DNA of 64,000 nucleotides from GW2011-AR5 sp041645025 (lineage in GTDB: Archaea > Aenigmatarchaeota > Aenigmatarchaeia > GW2011-AR5), in the NCBI GenBank assembly GCA_041645025.1, contig JBAZQV010000001.1, forward strand, positions 20,477-84,476, read 5' to 3'. The position numbers were made by a program, and so were the translations under genes. Under the pieces are notes generated by a model. That model was not told the origin of the DNA, searched no databases, and saw nothing but the letters and a program-made list of their open reading frames with translations. Shown here piece by piece: positions 42,004 through 49,494 of this stretch. Numbering within the stretch: position 1 is the stretch's first letter; each line of letters opens with the position of its first letter.

Positions 42004-42124
42004 TGGGCTCGAGGAGATTTGAACTCCTGTCTCAAGGTACATCGCACCTTCTTTTAGTACAGCTTTTCTTTCTAAGAAAAGGTGTCCCGAACCTCGGATC
42101 CTGACCAAGCTAGACTACGAACCC
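42004..42124 (-). tRNA. tRNA-Pro (anticodon CGG) with 47-nt intron
   Basis: The acceptor GGGTTCG pairs with CGAGCCC and the discriminator is A. The D arm is GTCT...GGAT with GG in the loop, and the anticodon arm is CGAGG-TTCGGG...A-CCTTG (anticodon CGG). The T arm AGGAG-TTCAAAT-CTCCT is complete. The intron lies between positions 37 and 38, the canonical archaeal site, and contains CTTTTCTT-agaAAGAAAAG plus CACCTT/AAGGTG pairing suitable for a bulge-helix-bulge. Mature length is 74 nt without CCA. Confidence 0.92.
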
Positions 42125-42145
42125 TGCGAGAAATATTCAAACTTA

Positions 42146-43129
42146 CTAATTTTTATAATTATTGCTTGGAAAGAAATTATATTTGTATTCATGAAACAAT
42201 GGTGTTAATTCAAATTCTTTAATTATATTACTGAATTTATCTCTTACATTTCTGGTTAATTGAAGCACTTGGTTCCGTGTTTCGACTTCAAATTCTATTT
42301 CAAAATCCCACGAACCAACAAGTCTTATTACACCAACAACATTCGGATTTGTTCTGAGATAATTTACTAATTGTTTTTCTTTCAATTCGGTTATATTCTG
42401 AAATTTTATAAGAGCCTTGTAACCAGAGTATGGTGTATTTTCCAAATGAATAAGTGGCTTGAATCCCTGTATAAATCCTGATTTCTTCATCTTCTTGATT
42501 CTGAGTACTACTGTATTCGCCGTTATGCCTATACTTTTAGCGATTTCAGCAGAACCGATTCTTGCATTTTCAGATAAAAATTTTAAAATAGCTTTGTCAA
42601 TTTCATCTATTTTTACAGCTCCTTGTTCTTTGATCAAATATGATACTTTTTTAATTTCCCCTGTTTTCTTAGTGAAATAATCTCGTCCAAAATCTATAAT
42701 GCTAACAGTTGTAAGAATATCATAATTTTGTATTTGTTTTGGAAACTTATTTCTGAATTTTGTAATAATCTCATTATAATGTACTATATTCTTTGCCATG
42801 AAATTAACAAGTATATCCCATCTACCGCCACAGTCGACAAGCCACAAGACGTTTGGATGTCCCTTCAAGTAAGATACAATTTCTTTATATCTATGTTCAT
42901 TTATGTTGCTAAATCTAATCATCGTTCTGTAGCTTGTATAACCCAATGCTGCGAAGTCTGCAACAGTATAAAATCCTCCTATAACGTCCCTATGCTGCAA
43001 AGAACTAATCCTGTAGCTGACAACTTGTTGCGATGTGTTAAGTCTTTTGGCTATTTGTGATAACGGCTGTCTAGCATCCTTTTCGAGCTCGTATAAAATA
43101 TCCAAGTCGAGTTTGCTAAGCTTGTGCAT
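42146..43129 (-). CDS. Tandem Lrp/AsnC-type transcription regulator (fusion of two units)
   Basis: 327 residues containing two complete Lrp units. The first HTH is LDLDILYELEKDARQPLSQIAKRL...VSYRISSL (about 5-45), with its RAM-like ligand domain to about 150. The second HTH is IDEIDKAILKFLSENARIGSAEIAKSIG (about 172-205), followed by a second ligand domain. It is divergent from the two micropeptide genes at 43252 and 43425, and a promoter-like CTATATAG lies just before its start. It probably controls the adjacent peptide/radical-SAM cassette. Confidence 0.88.
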   Translation of the reverse strand: MHKLSKLDLDILYELEKDARQPLSQIAKRLNTSQQVVSYRISSLQHRDVIGGFYTVADFAALGYTSYRTMIRFSNINEHRYKEIVSYLKGHPNVLWLVDCGGRWDILVNFMAKNIVHYNEIITKFRNKFPKQIQNYDILTTVSIIDFGRDYFTKKTGEIKKVSYLIKEQGAVKIDEIDKAILKFLSENARIGSAEIAKSIGITANTVVLRIKKMKKSGFIQGFKPLIHLENTPYSGYKALIKFQNITELKEKQLVNYLRTNPNVVGVIRLVGSWDFEIEFEVETRNQVLQLTRNVRDKFSNIIKEFELTPLFHEYKYNFFPSNNYKN

Positions 43130-43216
43130 TTGTAAAATCTATATAGAAAAGCTTTTATCTTTGTAATAACGAAATTTTATCTTCTATTTTATTAAGAATA
43201 CAAAATTTTCACTAAA

Positions 43217-43251
43217 TAGTTTTAAATCTTGATAAGTAAAATAACATAATC
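43217..43251 (+). promoter_or_regulatory. Promoter of the micropeptide/radical-SAM operon
   Basis: TTTTAAATC (43220-43228) stands about 27 bp before the ATG of the first micropeptide, the distance expected for a TATA box and a leaderless transcript. The 122-bp gap to the divergent Lrp-type gene also holds CTATATAG for that gene. Confidence 0.5.
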
Positions 43252-43419
43252 ATGCCAGACGAAAGACTGCAAAACTACGAGTTGCACGAAGATGTGAGGT
43301 ATGACACAGAAGGTAGAGGTAACTACCCACCGCGAATTGAAAATACGCAAAGAGATTTTTCACTACCTTATTTCAGATTAAGACCTATCAAAACTAGTCG
43401 TGAAGCTCAAATGGAGTAA
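43252..43419 (+). CDS. Candidate precursor micropeptide 1, 55 aa
   Basis: A short ATG frame (MPDERLQNYELHED...) lies directly after a promoter and 5 bp before a second short frame. The end PYFRLRPIKTSREAQME aligns with the end of the second peptide: PYF-x-L-x-x-I-x-T-x-REA-x-x-E, one residue of gap. Charged, with no cysteine and no signal peptide. Position before a B12-radical SAM enzyme fits a RiPP precursor; an antitoxin-like or other small protein is the alternative. It is too short to prove by coding statistics alone, but the homology of the pair supports it. Confidence 0.65.
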   Translation: MPDERLQNYELHEDVRYDTEGRGNYPPRIENTQRDFSLPYFRLRPIKTSREAQME

Positions 43420-43424
43420 TAGTT

Positions 43425-43583
43425 ATGTATAAGACTAAAAACTTGAGTTTTGATCCGAAGGAAATTGTAGAAGAGAATCAGCCAAGCTATAGACCAATTG
43501 TTACGTCTAGTGACGGCACTAAAGAACCCTATTTTGCATTGAAATCTATAGATACGAAGAAAAGAGAGGCCAACGTAGAGTAG
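43425..43583 (+). CDS. Candidate precursor micropeptide 2, 52 aa
   Basis: An ATG frame (MYKTKNLSFDPKEIVEENQ...) with PYFALKSIDTKKREANVE at its end, clearly related to the end of micropeptide 1, while the N-terminal halves differ. The stop is 28 bp before the radical SAM gene. Conserved tail Tyr, Phe, Thr, Arg and Glu residues are candidate modification sites. It would be co-transcribed with both neighbours. Confidence 0.65.
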   Translation: MYKTKNLSFDPKEIVEENQPSYRPIVTSSDGTKEPYFALKSIDTKKREANVE

Positions 43584-43611
43584 GCTTTGCTATTTTTCTA
43601 TTGTTATAGTT

Positions 43612-45615
43612 ATGAGAGTTTCTTTTGTTAATCCACCAAATACGACATCACTTCACTTAGCTAAACCTGGAACTTACGTGGCCCAGAACGTAGGTACTGA
43701 GTTTTTAATTTTGCCGCGTATACCATTTGAAGTTTTGGCCTCTGTGCCGCCAGATTTTGAAAGAGATTTGGTTTTGCTTGATTTTGAATGGTATAAAGAA
43801 CCTAATCTGAGCAAAGAAGATTTAGTGGATATAGCAACTGCAAATCACCCAGATATAGTATGCACTACGCTTATTTCGCAAGCCAGTGCGGATACAATCC
43901 ATTATTTGACTGGGCAAATTAAGCAAAGATTGCCCGATACAAAAATAGTTGTTGGAGGACAAGCTGTCTCGCACTTGGGCAGAAAAATTTTCAAATATTG
44001 TCCAACAGTTGATATAGCATCCTTGACAGATGCAAGCTATAATCTACCGCATATTCTTGAAAGTCTACGTAATGATTTGCATCATTTATACGATATACCC
44101 GGCATAGCATATCGAGAAAATGGCGAAGTAAAAATCAACTTGGCTGATACCAAAAGAACTACAGCAAAATGGTCGCCACAAGAACTTTACGACACTTGGA
44201 AAGATAGGATTTCTGAAATAACAGATTTTGCTCATTCTCAAGGGGCATATGTATTAGGAAATATCGAGACATACAAAGGCTGTCCTTATCCATGCGAATT
44301 CTGTTTAGCAAAAGGGCCAACAAGTCCTATGAATTCTGAACAGGCAATTAGAGAAATAGAATACTTGTATGACCTAGGTATTGATAGATTTTATTTCGTA
44401 GATCTTACATTCGGACTCAACAGAGAAAAAACACTCGGCCTTCTATCAGAGTTGAGCGAATTCAGAAAAGCCCATCCCAATTTTGGCTTCCGTTGTGTAA
44501 CCAGGTCTGATAGAATAGATGAAGAATTTGTAGCTTATCTTAAAGCAGCCGGCTGCTATGAAGTGGGAATTGGTGTAGAAGTTAATGATGATTCTGTCTT
44601 AGCTATAATGAAAAAGAGAACAAATGAAAATCAGCATTCAAGAGCATTAGAGGTTTTAGGCAAAGAAGGTATAGCATTCAAGCTATTTTTAATAGAAGGC
44701 TATCCAGGCTCGAGTTCAAGAACCTCTAAGAAAACTTTTGAATTGCTAAATTCTGTTGAAAATCAAGGCTACAAATATTTCATACAGCCTGCGCTGAGCA
44801 GAAATCTTAATCCTGAATCGCCTGAATTTGTATCAAGAGAACAGAACAGCCAGTTCACGACTGGCACAATATATCAGTTAGATTTCCGCCATGACGCAAG
44901 GCGGTACGGCTGGAACAATGACGTTTCTGTAAGAGCTTTTTGTCTGCAGCTTCTTGCATATCCATCGACAGAAATCGGAAAACAAAATAAAGATAAAAAT
45001 CTTCAAAAAAGGTTGGAAATGGATCTACATTTTCTGGCAGATGACGTAGAAATACAAACAGCTTTGAAATATTTATCAGCAACACCAGAACTGGAAGATG
45101 CAGCAACTACTTTTGTGCATTATTTGGATGGTGTATACTCATCAGGTGAAATTATACAAAGACTTTCAAAAACCCATCCCAATACACATGACATTGATAA
45201 GCATGTATACGAGTGGCTAGCAAAACTGAGAAAAAAAGGATTCATAGATTCTTTTGTTAAACCCAGGGAAATTATTCCAAGAATAGATAAATCCTATTCA
45301 GGAAATAGAAAGGGACCTGTACCAAAACGTGTTTACGGAAGTTTCTTGTTTTGGAACGGAGAAAACAAAAGATGGATTTATGCACCGCCTATTGATGAAA
45401 AAGCACCCAAAATAAGTACGCATATTTACTCGGATATTCCTGAGGATGTGTTCGAATTTTTGATTATGGCGAGGGGCTTGTATAATGTAGATGAAATTTC
45501 TTATAGAATGCATAGGTTATTTAATCGCAGAAGTGGCTTTAATTCGTTGGAAGAAACAATGAGTACTGTAAATATAATCTATGATACGTGCAAAAATTAT
45601 GGGTTGTGCAGTTGA
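43612..45615 (+). CDS. B12-binding-domain radical SAM enzyme with long C-terminal extension
   Basis: 667 residues. About 1-165 is a cobalamin-binding-like Rossmann domain (PDIVCTTLISQASADT, KIVVGGQAVSHLG), with no base-on His motif seen. The radical SAM core follows with Cys224, Cys228 and Cys231 in CPYPCEFC and a TIM-barrel half (FYFVDLTFGLNREKTL, RCVTRSDRIDEE, EVGIGVEVNDDSVL). From about 480 the chain adds two small helical/wing-like segments (TTFVHYLDGVYSSGEIIQRL..., DVFEFLIMARGLYNVDEISYRM...) that resemble PqqD-type peptide-recognition domains. Likely reactions are methylation or other C-H chemistry on the upstream peptides. Confidence 0.85.
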   Translation: MRVSFVNPPNTTSLHLAKPGTYVAQNVGTEFLILPRIPFEVLASVPPDFERDLVLLDFEWYKEPNLSKEDLVDIATANHPDIVCTTLISQASADTIHYLTGQIKQRLPDTKIVVGGQAVSHLGRKIFKYCPTVDIASLTDASYNLPHILESLRNDLHHLYDIPGIAYRENGEVKINLADTKRTTAKWSPQELYDTWKDRISEITDFAHSQGAYVLGNIETYKGCPYPCEFCLAKGPTSPMNSEQAIREIEYLYDLGIDRFYFVDLTFGLNREKTLGLLSELSEFRKAHPNFGFRCVTRSDRIDEEFVAYLKAAGCYEVGIGVEVNDDSVLAIMKKRTNENQHSRALEVLGKEGIAFKLFLIEGYPGSSSRTSKKTFELLNSVENQGYKYFIQPALSRNLNPESPEFVSREQNSQFTTGTIYQLDFRHDARRYGWNNDVSVRAFCLQLLAYPSTEIGKQNKDKNLQKRLEMDLHFLADDVEIQTALKYLSATPELEDAATTFVHYLDGVYSSGEIIQRLSKTHPNTHDIDKHVYEWLAKLRKKGFIDSFVKPREIIPRIDKSYSGNRKGPVPKRVYGSFLFWNGENKRWIYAPPIDEKAPKISTHIYSDIPEDVFEFLIMARGLYNVDEISYRMHRLFNRRSGFNSLEETMSTVNIIYDTCKNYGLCS

Positions 45616-45630
45616 ATAGCAACCACCAAT

Positions 45631-45705
45631 CAACCGCCCATAGCCCACATTCATCCTGTATCGAACCAAACAAGCAGCCAAGCTAGACTACGAGCCCTAC
45701 GCCTT
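45631..45705 (-). repeat. tRNA-Pro 5'-end repeat, copy A
   Basis: Read on the minus strand, GGGCTCGTAGTCTAGCTTGG matches the first 20 nt of the tRNA-Pro gene with one change. It continues CTGCTTGTTTGGTTCGATACAGG and GATGAATGTGGGCTATGGGC, which recur at copy B. No anticodon or T arm is present, so it is not a tRNA. It bounds the radical SAM cassette and the MazEF-like cassette. Confidence 0.8.
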
Positions 45706-45768
45706 ACATTTCTTTGTACGATAATCTTTATATACTTTCTTACATATCTTACTTGTAAGGTGATTAAG

Positions 45769-46017
45769 ATGGGACTCATAGAAGTGAAGACCGCAAAGAT
45801 AACAGAGAAAGGCCAGATAGTAATACCCAAGGATATAAGAGAACTTGAGGGCTTCAAAGAAGGTTCTAAAATAGCTGTACTAGCTTTTGATGACCGCATA
45901 GAACTAAGGCCGCTCAAGAGCATAAAAAGCGGGAGAATTTCGGCGTTGTTGAGTGAGAAAGCTCTTTCAAAAAGTTGGAACACAAAAGAGGAAGATGAAG
46001 CATGGAAGGACTTGTAA
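45769..46017 (+). CDS. AbrB/MazE-type antitoxin
   Basis: 82 residues from ATG 45769 (AAGGTGAT upstream). A swapped-hairpin AbrB domain, ITEKGQIVIPKDIRE...GSKIAVLAFDDRIELRPL, is followed by a toxin-binding helical tail (SGRISALLSEKALSKSW). The start region has the dyad TTACATATCTTACTTGTAA. It overlaps the toxin by 16 bp. Confidence 0.88.
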   Translation: MGLIEVKTAKITEKGQIVIPKDIRELEGFKEGSKIAVLAFDDRIELRPLKSIKSGRISALLSEKALSKSWNTKEEDEAWKDL

Positions 46018-46334
46018 AAGGCGATGTTGTTGTTTTGCCTTTTCCTTTTTCTGATCTTTCGGCAAGCAAAAGACGGCCTGCTCTTGTAATTGCAGAAGGC
46101 GAATATGGCGACGTGATCATGTGCCAAATAACAAGCAAACCCAAAAAAGGCGCAGAAGCAATTGAGCTGAAGGAGAGGGATTTTCAAAACGGCAAATTAA
46201 AAATAACGAGCTACGTTAGGCCAAGAAAGATATTCACCGCTGATCTGGGTCTAATTCTATACAGAGCAGGCAAGATAAAAAAGGAAAAGACAGCAGAAGT
46301 TGAGGATGCTATTTGCAGAATTGTAAAAGAATGA
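46002..46334 (+). CDS. MazF/PemK-type endoribonuclease toxin
   Basis: 110 residues with the MazF core: GDVVVLPFPFSDLSASKRRPALVI, then VIMCQITSKPKKGAEAI and SYVRPRKIFTADLGLI. The R-P-A-L-V segment and following Thr/Ser are the usual active-site region. mRNA cleavage is predicted. It is bounded by tRNA-Pro-type repeats at 45.7 and 46.4 kb. Confidence 0.9.
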   Translation: MEGLVKGDVVVLPFPFSDLSASKRRPALVIAEGEYGDVIMCQITSKPKKGAEAIELKERDFQNGKLKITSYVRPRKIFTADLGLILYRAGKIKKEKTAEVEDAICRIVKE

Positions 46335-46354
46335 TGCGATTTCTTACTAGACTA

Positions 46355-46420
46355 TCAATCAACCACCCATAGCCCACATTCGTCCTGCACAGAACCTAAC
46401 CAGCAACTAAACACAGCCAC
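46355..46420 (-). repeat. tRNA-Pro-type repeat, copy B (distal half)
   Basis: It shares with copy A the run CAATCAACC-(g/a)-CCCATAGCCCACATTC-(a/g)-TCCTG and then GAACC...GCA, about 50 bp. The tRNA 5' part itself is degenerate here (AACACAGCCACTTCC). It separates the MazEF-like and Fic cassettes. Confidence 0.65.
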
Positions 46421-46475
46421 TTCCAGATGTATTGGTGCCAGTGAATACGTTTATGCTGATAATTTTAGCGGCTTT

Positions 46476-46534
46476 TATCAGCCTAACCAATAAAACAATT
46501 AGGCTGATAGTTTTAAATATTTTTATCAGCCTAA
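46476..46534 (+). promoter_or_regulatory. Triple operator and promoter of the Fic gene
   Basis: TATCAGCCTAA at 46476-46486, its reverse complement TTAGGCTGATA at 46499-46509, and TATCAGCCTAA again at 46524-46534. A TATA-like TTTAAATA (46512-46519) lies between the second and third copies. The third copy sits in the transcription start region, 7 bp before the ATG. Tight repression is likely. Confidence 0.7.
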
Positions 46535-46541
46535 ATACAGT

Positions 46542-47489
46542 ATGACACTCCGAACAAAAACCATTAGTGGTAAAAAATACTACTATCTCGACTTGAGCTA
46601 TTTCATCTCGAACAAGTCAAAAACATTCAGTAAATATGTAGGTGCAAAGAAACCATCGAGAAATGATGTAGCAAAGACAGAAGATTCGTTCAGGTCGGAA
46701 ATAATATCAAAGTTAGCCGGAAAACGTTATGACAATAAATTGATTTCAAAAGACGACATGATAAAAGCCCTGCTTTTTCGTGACGCTTTTAACAACGTAT
46801 TCTCCTCGCTTTCGGGCATCCAGAAAAAAAAGTATGAAGTTGACAGCACAATTCTTTTCACGCTGACCACACTTACGACAGAAGACGTTAGTGTCAGCCT
46901 TGGGGATGTCAAGAATGCTTTTGAAAAAAACAGGCGGTTAAACATGCGCGAACATATCAGCAAAAACATGCTTAAAGCTGTAGAGTCGATAAAAGAAAAC
47001 CATGGTCTTGATAAAAAATATTTACTCGAATTGCATAAGACAATAATGGCAAGCTTTGAAGGAAAAACTCCGGGTAGACTAAGGAAGCAACAAGTCTATT
47101 TGCGCATGCAGGATACCAAAAACCCTCTTGGAAAAGAAATCTCTTATAGACCGCCGCATTATAAAAGGCTGGACAAATTGATTGATGATTTTGTTAAGTG
47201 GTATAAATCGACAAGACTGAATCCGATTGAAAAGGCGGCTTTAGCGCACTATAGTCTTTACAGAATTCATCCATTTCTTGACGGAAACAAACGAATATGC
47301 AGACTGGTATTAAATAAGACTTTGCTGGACGAAGGGTTTCCGCTGCTTAACATTTCAGCAAAAAAAGAGCACTATTTTCAGTCTTTGATCGACTCGGTTG
47401 AGAAAGATACGCCAAAGAAACTCGCAGAGTTCACGCTAAAGGAATTCTTCAGGCAAACGAAAGAGTTTCTGGCTTTGCATGAAGCTTGA
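46542..47489 (+). CDS. Fic-family AMP-transferase-like protein
   Basis: 315 residues. The Fic motif is HPFLDGNKRICRLVLN (about 243-258), with the catalytic His and the anion-binding GN. Upstream helices include LALHYSLYRIHP-type AALAHYSLYRIHP. The N-terminal 90 residues (ISGKKYYYLDLSY) match the front part of Fic/DOC proteins with an ordered cap. Transfers AMP or a related group to a target protein. No separate antitoxin gene is beside it. Confidence 0.88.
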   Translation: MTLRTKTISGKKYYYLDLSYFISNKSKTFSKYVGAKKPSRNDVAKTEDSFRSEIISKLAGKRYDNKLISKDDMIKALLFRDAFNNVFSSLSGIQKKKYEVDSTILFTLTTLTTEDVSVSLGDVKNAFEKNRRLNMREHISKNMLKAVESIKENHGLDKKYLLELHKTIMASFEGKTPGRLRKQQVYLRMQDTKNPLGKEISYRPPHYKRLDKLIDDFVKWYKSTRLNPIEKAALAHYSLYRIHPFLDGNKRICRLVLNKTLLDEGFPLLNISAKKEHYFQSLIDSVEKDTPKKLAEFTLKEFFRQTKEFLALHEA

Positions 47490-47561
47490 TCATTGGTGTG
47501 GTTTTATGCTCGGAAACATGCTTATTTCTGCTGAAAACGCTAGTTCTAGGGCTGTTTTAAG

Positions 47562-47598
47562 GGGAACCAAACCAGCAGCCAAGCACAGCTACGAGCCC
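47562..47598 (-). repeat. tRNA-Pro 5'-end repeat, copy C
   Basis: The minus strand reads GGGCTCGTAGCTGTGCTTGG then CTGCTGGTTTGGTTCCCC. The first 10 nt equal the tRNA-Pro start apart from one base. It overlaps the 3' end of the 47589 gene and follows the Fic gene. Confidence 0.75.
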
Positions 47599-47849
47599 AT
47601 TATCTTTTCCTCTATCTCCTTCTTGAATTTCCAGTTCAGATACCACTGATAATCATGATGTGTTGGAAACTTAACAAGAAAGCCTTTCTTTCTGAGTTCA
47701 TCTGCGATTTCCAACACGCGTTTTCTGACGTGAGGCGGAAACCCCTTTGGGAGATTCCTCTCGGATGTATGCCTTGTGCCCCAGCAACCCATCGTATAGA
47801 GTTTTTTCAAAAGGACTCGTTCTATTTCCTTATCATCTTTAACTTCCAT
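47589..47849 (-). CDS. Small hypothetical protein, 86 aa
   Basis: Not recognised. MGCWGTRHTSERNLPKGFPPH is followed by a long basic helix (RKRVLEIADELRKKGFLVKF) and an aromatic HHDYQWYLNWKFKKEIEEK end. It is divergent from the HTH gene at 47938 across 88 bp, so the two form a module. A toxin-like partner of that regulator is one reading, but no catalytic motif is visible. Confidence 0.5.
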   Translation of the reverse strand: MEVKDDKEIERVLLKKLYTMGCWGTRHTSERNLPKGFPPHVRKRVLEIADELRKKGFLVKFPTHHDYQWYLNWKFKKEIEEKIMGS

Positions 47850-47937
47850 AATGTCACGAAGAGTATTGTATAATTACTATACATTAAATGCATAATTATT
47901 TAAACGTATCTTGTGCAAGTGTATATAGGTGAAAAAG

Positions 47938-48270
47938 ATGGAAGCAAAAAACTCAATATTTGTCGAAACATTCGGAGAAACGCCTGCTGTAAAAGCATTA
48001 GACTTCTTCCTAACTTTCGATAACTTTGACTACTCCAAAAGTCAGGTCTCAGAAGAAACAGGCGTATCAAGAATTACGCTGGATAAATTATGGAAAGAAT
48101 TGATAAATAAAAAAATAATAGTAAAAACACGAGCTATAGGCAGGGCTGATATGTATAAATTAAACAAAGAAAATCCGAGAGTCAGAGTTCTTCAGGAACT
48201 CAGCTTCAAGTTAGCTTCGGCATTCGCAGAAGAAGAGATCGGAAAGATCAAGAAGAAAATTGAAGCTTAG
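47938..48270 (+). CDS. Small winged-helix regulator, 110 aa
   Basis: The start is ATG 47938 (GGTGAAAAAG upstream). VKALDFFLTFDNFDYSKSQVSEETGVSRITLDKLWKELINKKIIVKTR is a winged helix, and the C-terminal helix (LSFKLASAFAEEEIGKIKK) would dimerise. Probably autoregulates together with the divergent small gene. Confidence 0.75.
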   Translation: MEAKNSIFVETFGETPAVKALDFFLTFDNFDYSKSQVSEETGVSRITLDKLWKELINKKIIVKTRAIGRADMYKLNKENPRVRVLQELSFKLASAFAEEEIGKIKKKIEA

Positions 48271-48327
48271 GTCTTTTTGTGTATTTTGTAGAAGAAACAA
48301 TAGACCGCGAAACAATCGCATATGGAT

Positions 48328-48378
48328 TACATTCGCCCTGCGCAGAACCAATTGCATGCAAACAGCTACGAACCCTTA
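48328..48378 (-). repeat. tRNA-Pro 5'-end repeat, copy D
   Basis: The minus strand reads GGGTTCGTAGCTGTTTGCATGC then AATTGGTTCTGCGCAGGGC and GAATGTAATCC. The first 10 nt equal the tRNA-Pro start exactly, and the GGTTCTGCGCAGG part is shared with copies A and B. It overlaps the 3' end of vapC at 48376. Confidence 0.75.
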
Positions 48379-48792
48379 ATAATCCAAAGGCTTAATTACC
48401 TTTATCCCTTTTATGTCTTCAAAGTGCGAATCGTTTGTTATTATTGTGTCTATGAATTTCTCTTTCATGACAGCTACAAAAACCGTATCAAAATAATTTG
48501 CTTTTGATGTCGAGAATATAGAAAGTGCATCAACTTCATGCTCTTTGACGACGTCTTCTATGTCCATTGGCAAAGCTAACAGAAGCTCGACCACTTTAAT
48601 GGCAGATTTTCTGTTCTCATTTCGATCTATAAATTCTGCGACTTCTGCTATGTTAAGCACGGTTGTAGTCGCTTCCAATTTTCTGGATTCTATATCCTGA
48701 AGTACCCGTTTGCAAGCTTTTCCGAATTCTGTGTGTGCTTGTGCTGCATAAATAAAAATATTTGAATCGATAAAAGCTCTCATATGCATCAT
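48376..48792 (-). CDS. vapC: VapC-type PIN-domain toxin
   Basis: 138 residues (an internal ATG at 48783, MRAFIDSN, is an alternative start). Acids appear at AFIDSNIFIYAA, VLNIAEVAEF, YFDTVFVAVM and TNDSHFEDI. It is paired with an AbrB-type antitoxin 16 bp upstream. It lies in a cassette between repeat copies D and E1. Confidence 0.9.
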   Translation of the reverse strand: MMHMRAFIDSNIFIYAAQAHTEFGKACKRVLQDIESRKLEATTTVLNIAEVAEFIDRNENRKSAIKVVELLLALPMDIEDVVKEHEVDALSIFSTSKANYFDTVFVAVMKEKFIDTIITNDSHFEDIKGIKVIKPLDY

Positions 48793-48808
48793 ATAGATAT
48801 TTTAATTT

Positions 48809-49042
48809 TCAAACTAATTCGCCGCGAATTTTATGTATGCGCTTTACGGCGTCACCCTTAAATTTAATAGAACCGTAGAGTTTTTCCGATATGTTTTCTA
48901 TTTTTTTTGCTGCGAGTAGTTCGATGCCTGTTTCTCTTGGCATCAAAGACACCTTGGACCCACGCTTTACACCATAAACTTCTCTAAGCTTCTTGGGTAT
49001 TGTTATCTGATACTTGTCCGTTACCTTAGTTTGGTATACCAT
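48809..49042 (-). CDS. vapB: AbrB-type antitoxin of VapBC pair
   Basis: About 77 residues from the ATG preceded by GGTGGTAAG. VTDKYQITIPKKLREVYGVKRGSKVSLMPRETGIELL is a full AbrB domain. The tail EKLYGSIKFKGDAVKRIHKI would bind the PIN toxin. Confidence 0.88.
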   Translation of the reverse strand: MVYQTKVTDKYQITIPKKLREVYGVKRGSKVSLMPRETGIELLAAKKIENISEKLYGSIKFKGDAVKRIHKIRGELV

Positions 49043-49090
49043 TCTTACCACCATACTAATTATATACGACAAACTATAAAAGGCTTTCTA

Positions 49091-49133
49091 GAACCAAGAA
49101 CCAAACCAACAGCCTAACACAGCTACGAACCCA
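49091..49133 (-). repeat. tRNA-Pro 5'-end repeat, copy E1
   Basis: The minus strand reads GGGTTCGTAGCTGTGTTAGG then CTGTTGGTTTGGTTCTTGG. The first 10 nt are identical to the tRNA-Pro start. It is closely followed by copy E2. Confidence 0.75.
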
Positions 49134-49159
49134 ATCTTTGATTGTGTTGTATTCTCGTC

Positions 49160-49184
49160 TGTTACCAGACAAGACTACGAACCC
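49160..49184 (-). repeat. tRNA-Pro 5'-end repeat, copy E2
   Basis: The minus strand reads GGGTTCGTAGTCTTGTCTGG, identical to tRNA-Pro for the first 13 nt and similar for 20. Beyond that it diverges from the other copies. Confidence 0.65.
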
Positions 49185-49208
49185 TTTATTTTCTAATGCA
49201 CAGAAATG

Positions 49209-49238
49209 TTTAAATATATCAGTATACTAAGTATACTA
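49209..49238 (+). promoter_or_regulatory. Promoter and operator of vapBC at 49249
   Basis: The TATA-like TTTAAATATA (49209-49218) is followed by two adjacent copies of AGTATACTA (49221-49229, 49230-49238), each holding the palindrome AGTATACT. Confidence 0.6.
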
Positions 49239-49248
49239 GGTGTTAAAA

Positions 49249-49494
49249 GTGGATAAAACTGTCAAAGTTGACGAGAACACATACAGGATGCTGAACGAGC
49301 TGGTGGGAGAAATCCGTTCCGAGGAAAAAAGGCCTGTTTCTATAAACGAGGCGCTATCAAGGATTCTGAAAGAGAAAAAGAAGAAAAAAAATATCATGGA
49401 TTTTGCTGGTTCTTGGGACATGAGCGATAAAGAAGCCGAGAAAATGAAAGCCGACCTCAAGAGGCACAGGAGATTATGGACAATAAGATACTGA
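49249..49494 (+). CDS. vapB: VapB-type antitoxin
   Basis: About 81 residues. GTG 49249 is preferred because AGGTG lies 6 bp before it; a GTG at 49240 is in frame. KTVKVDENTYRMLNELVG and SINEALSRIL are the DNA-binding part, and FAGSWDMSDKEAEKMKADLKR the toxin-binding tail. It overlaps vapC by 19 bp. Confidence 0.85.
   Translation: MDKTVKVDENTYRMLNELVGEIRSEEKRPVSINEALSRILKEKKKKKNIMDFAGSWDMSDKEAEKMKADLKRHRRLWTIRY

Noticed and set aside
45631..49184. Additional tRNA genes at the GGGYTCGTAG sites
   Set aside because: Only the 5' end is present. No anticodon arm, T arm or 3' acceptor strand can be formed.
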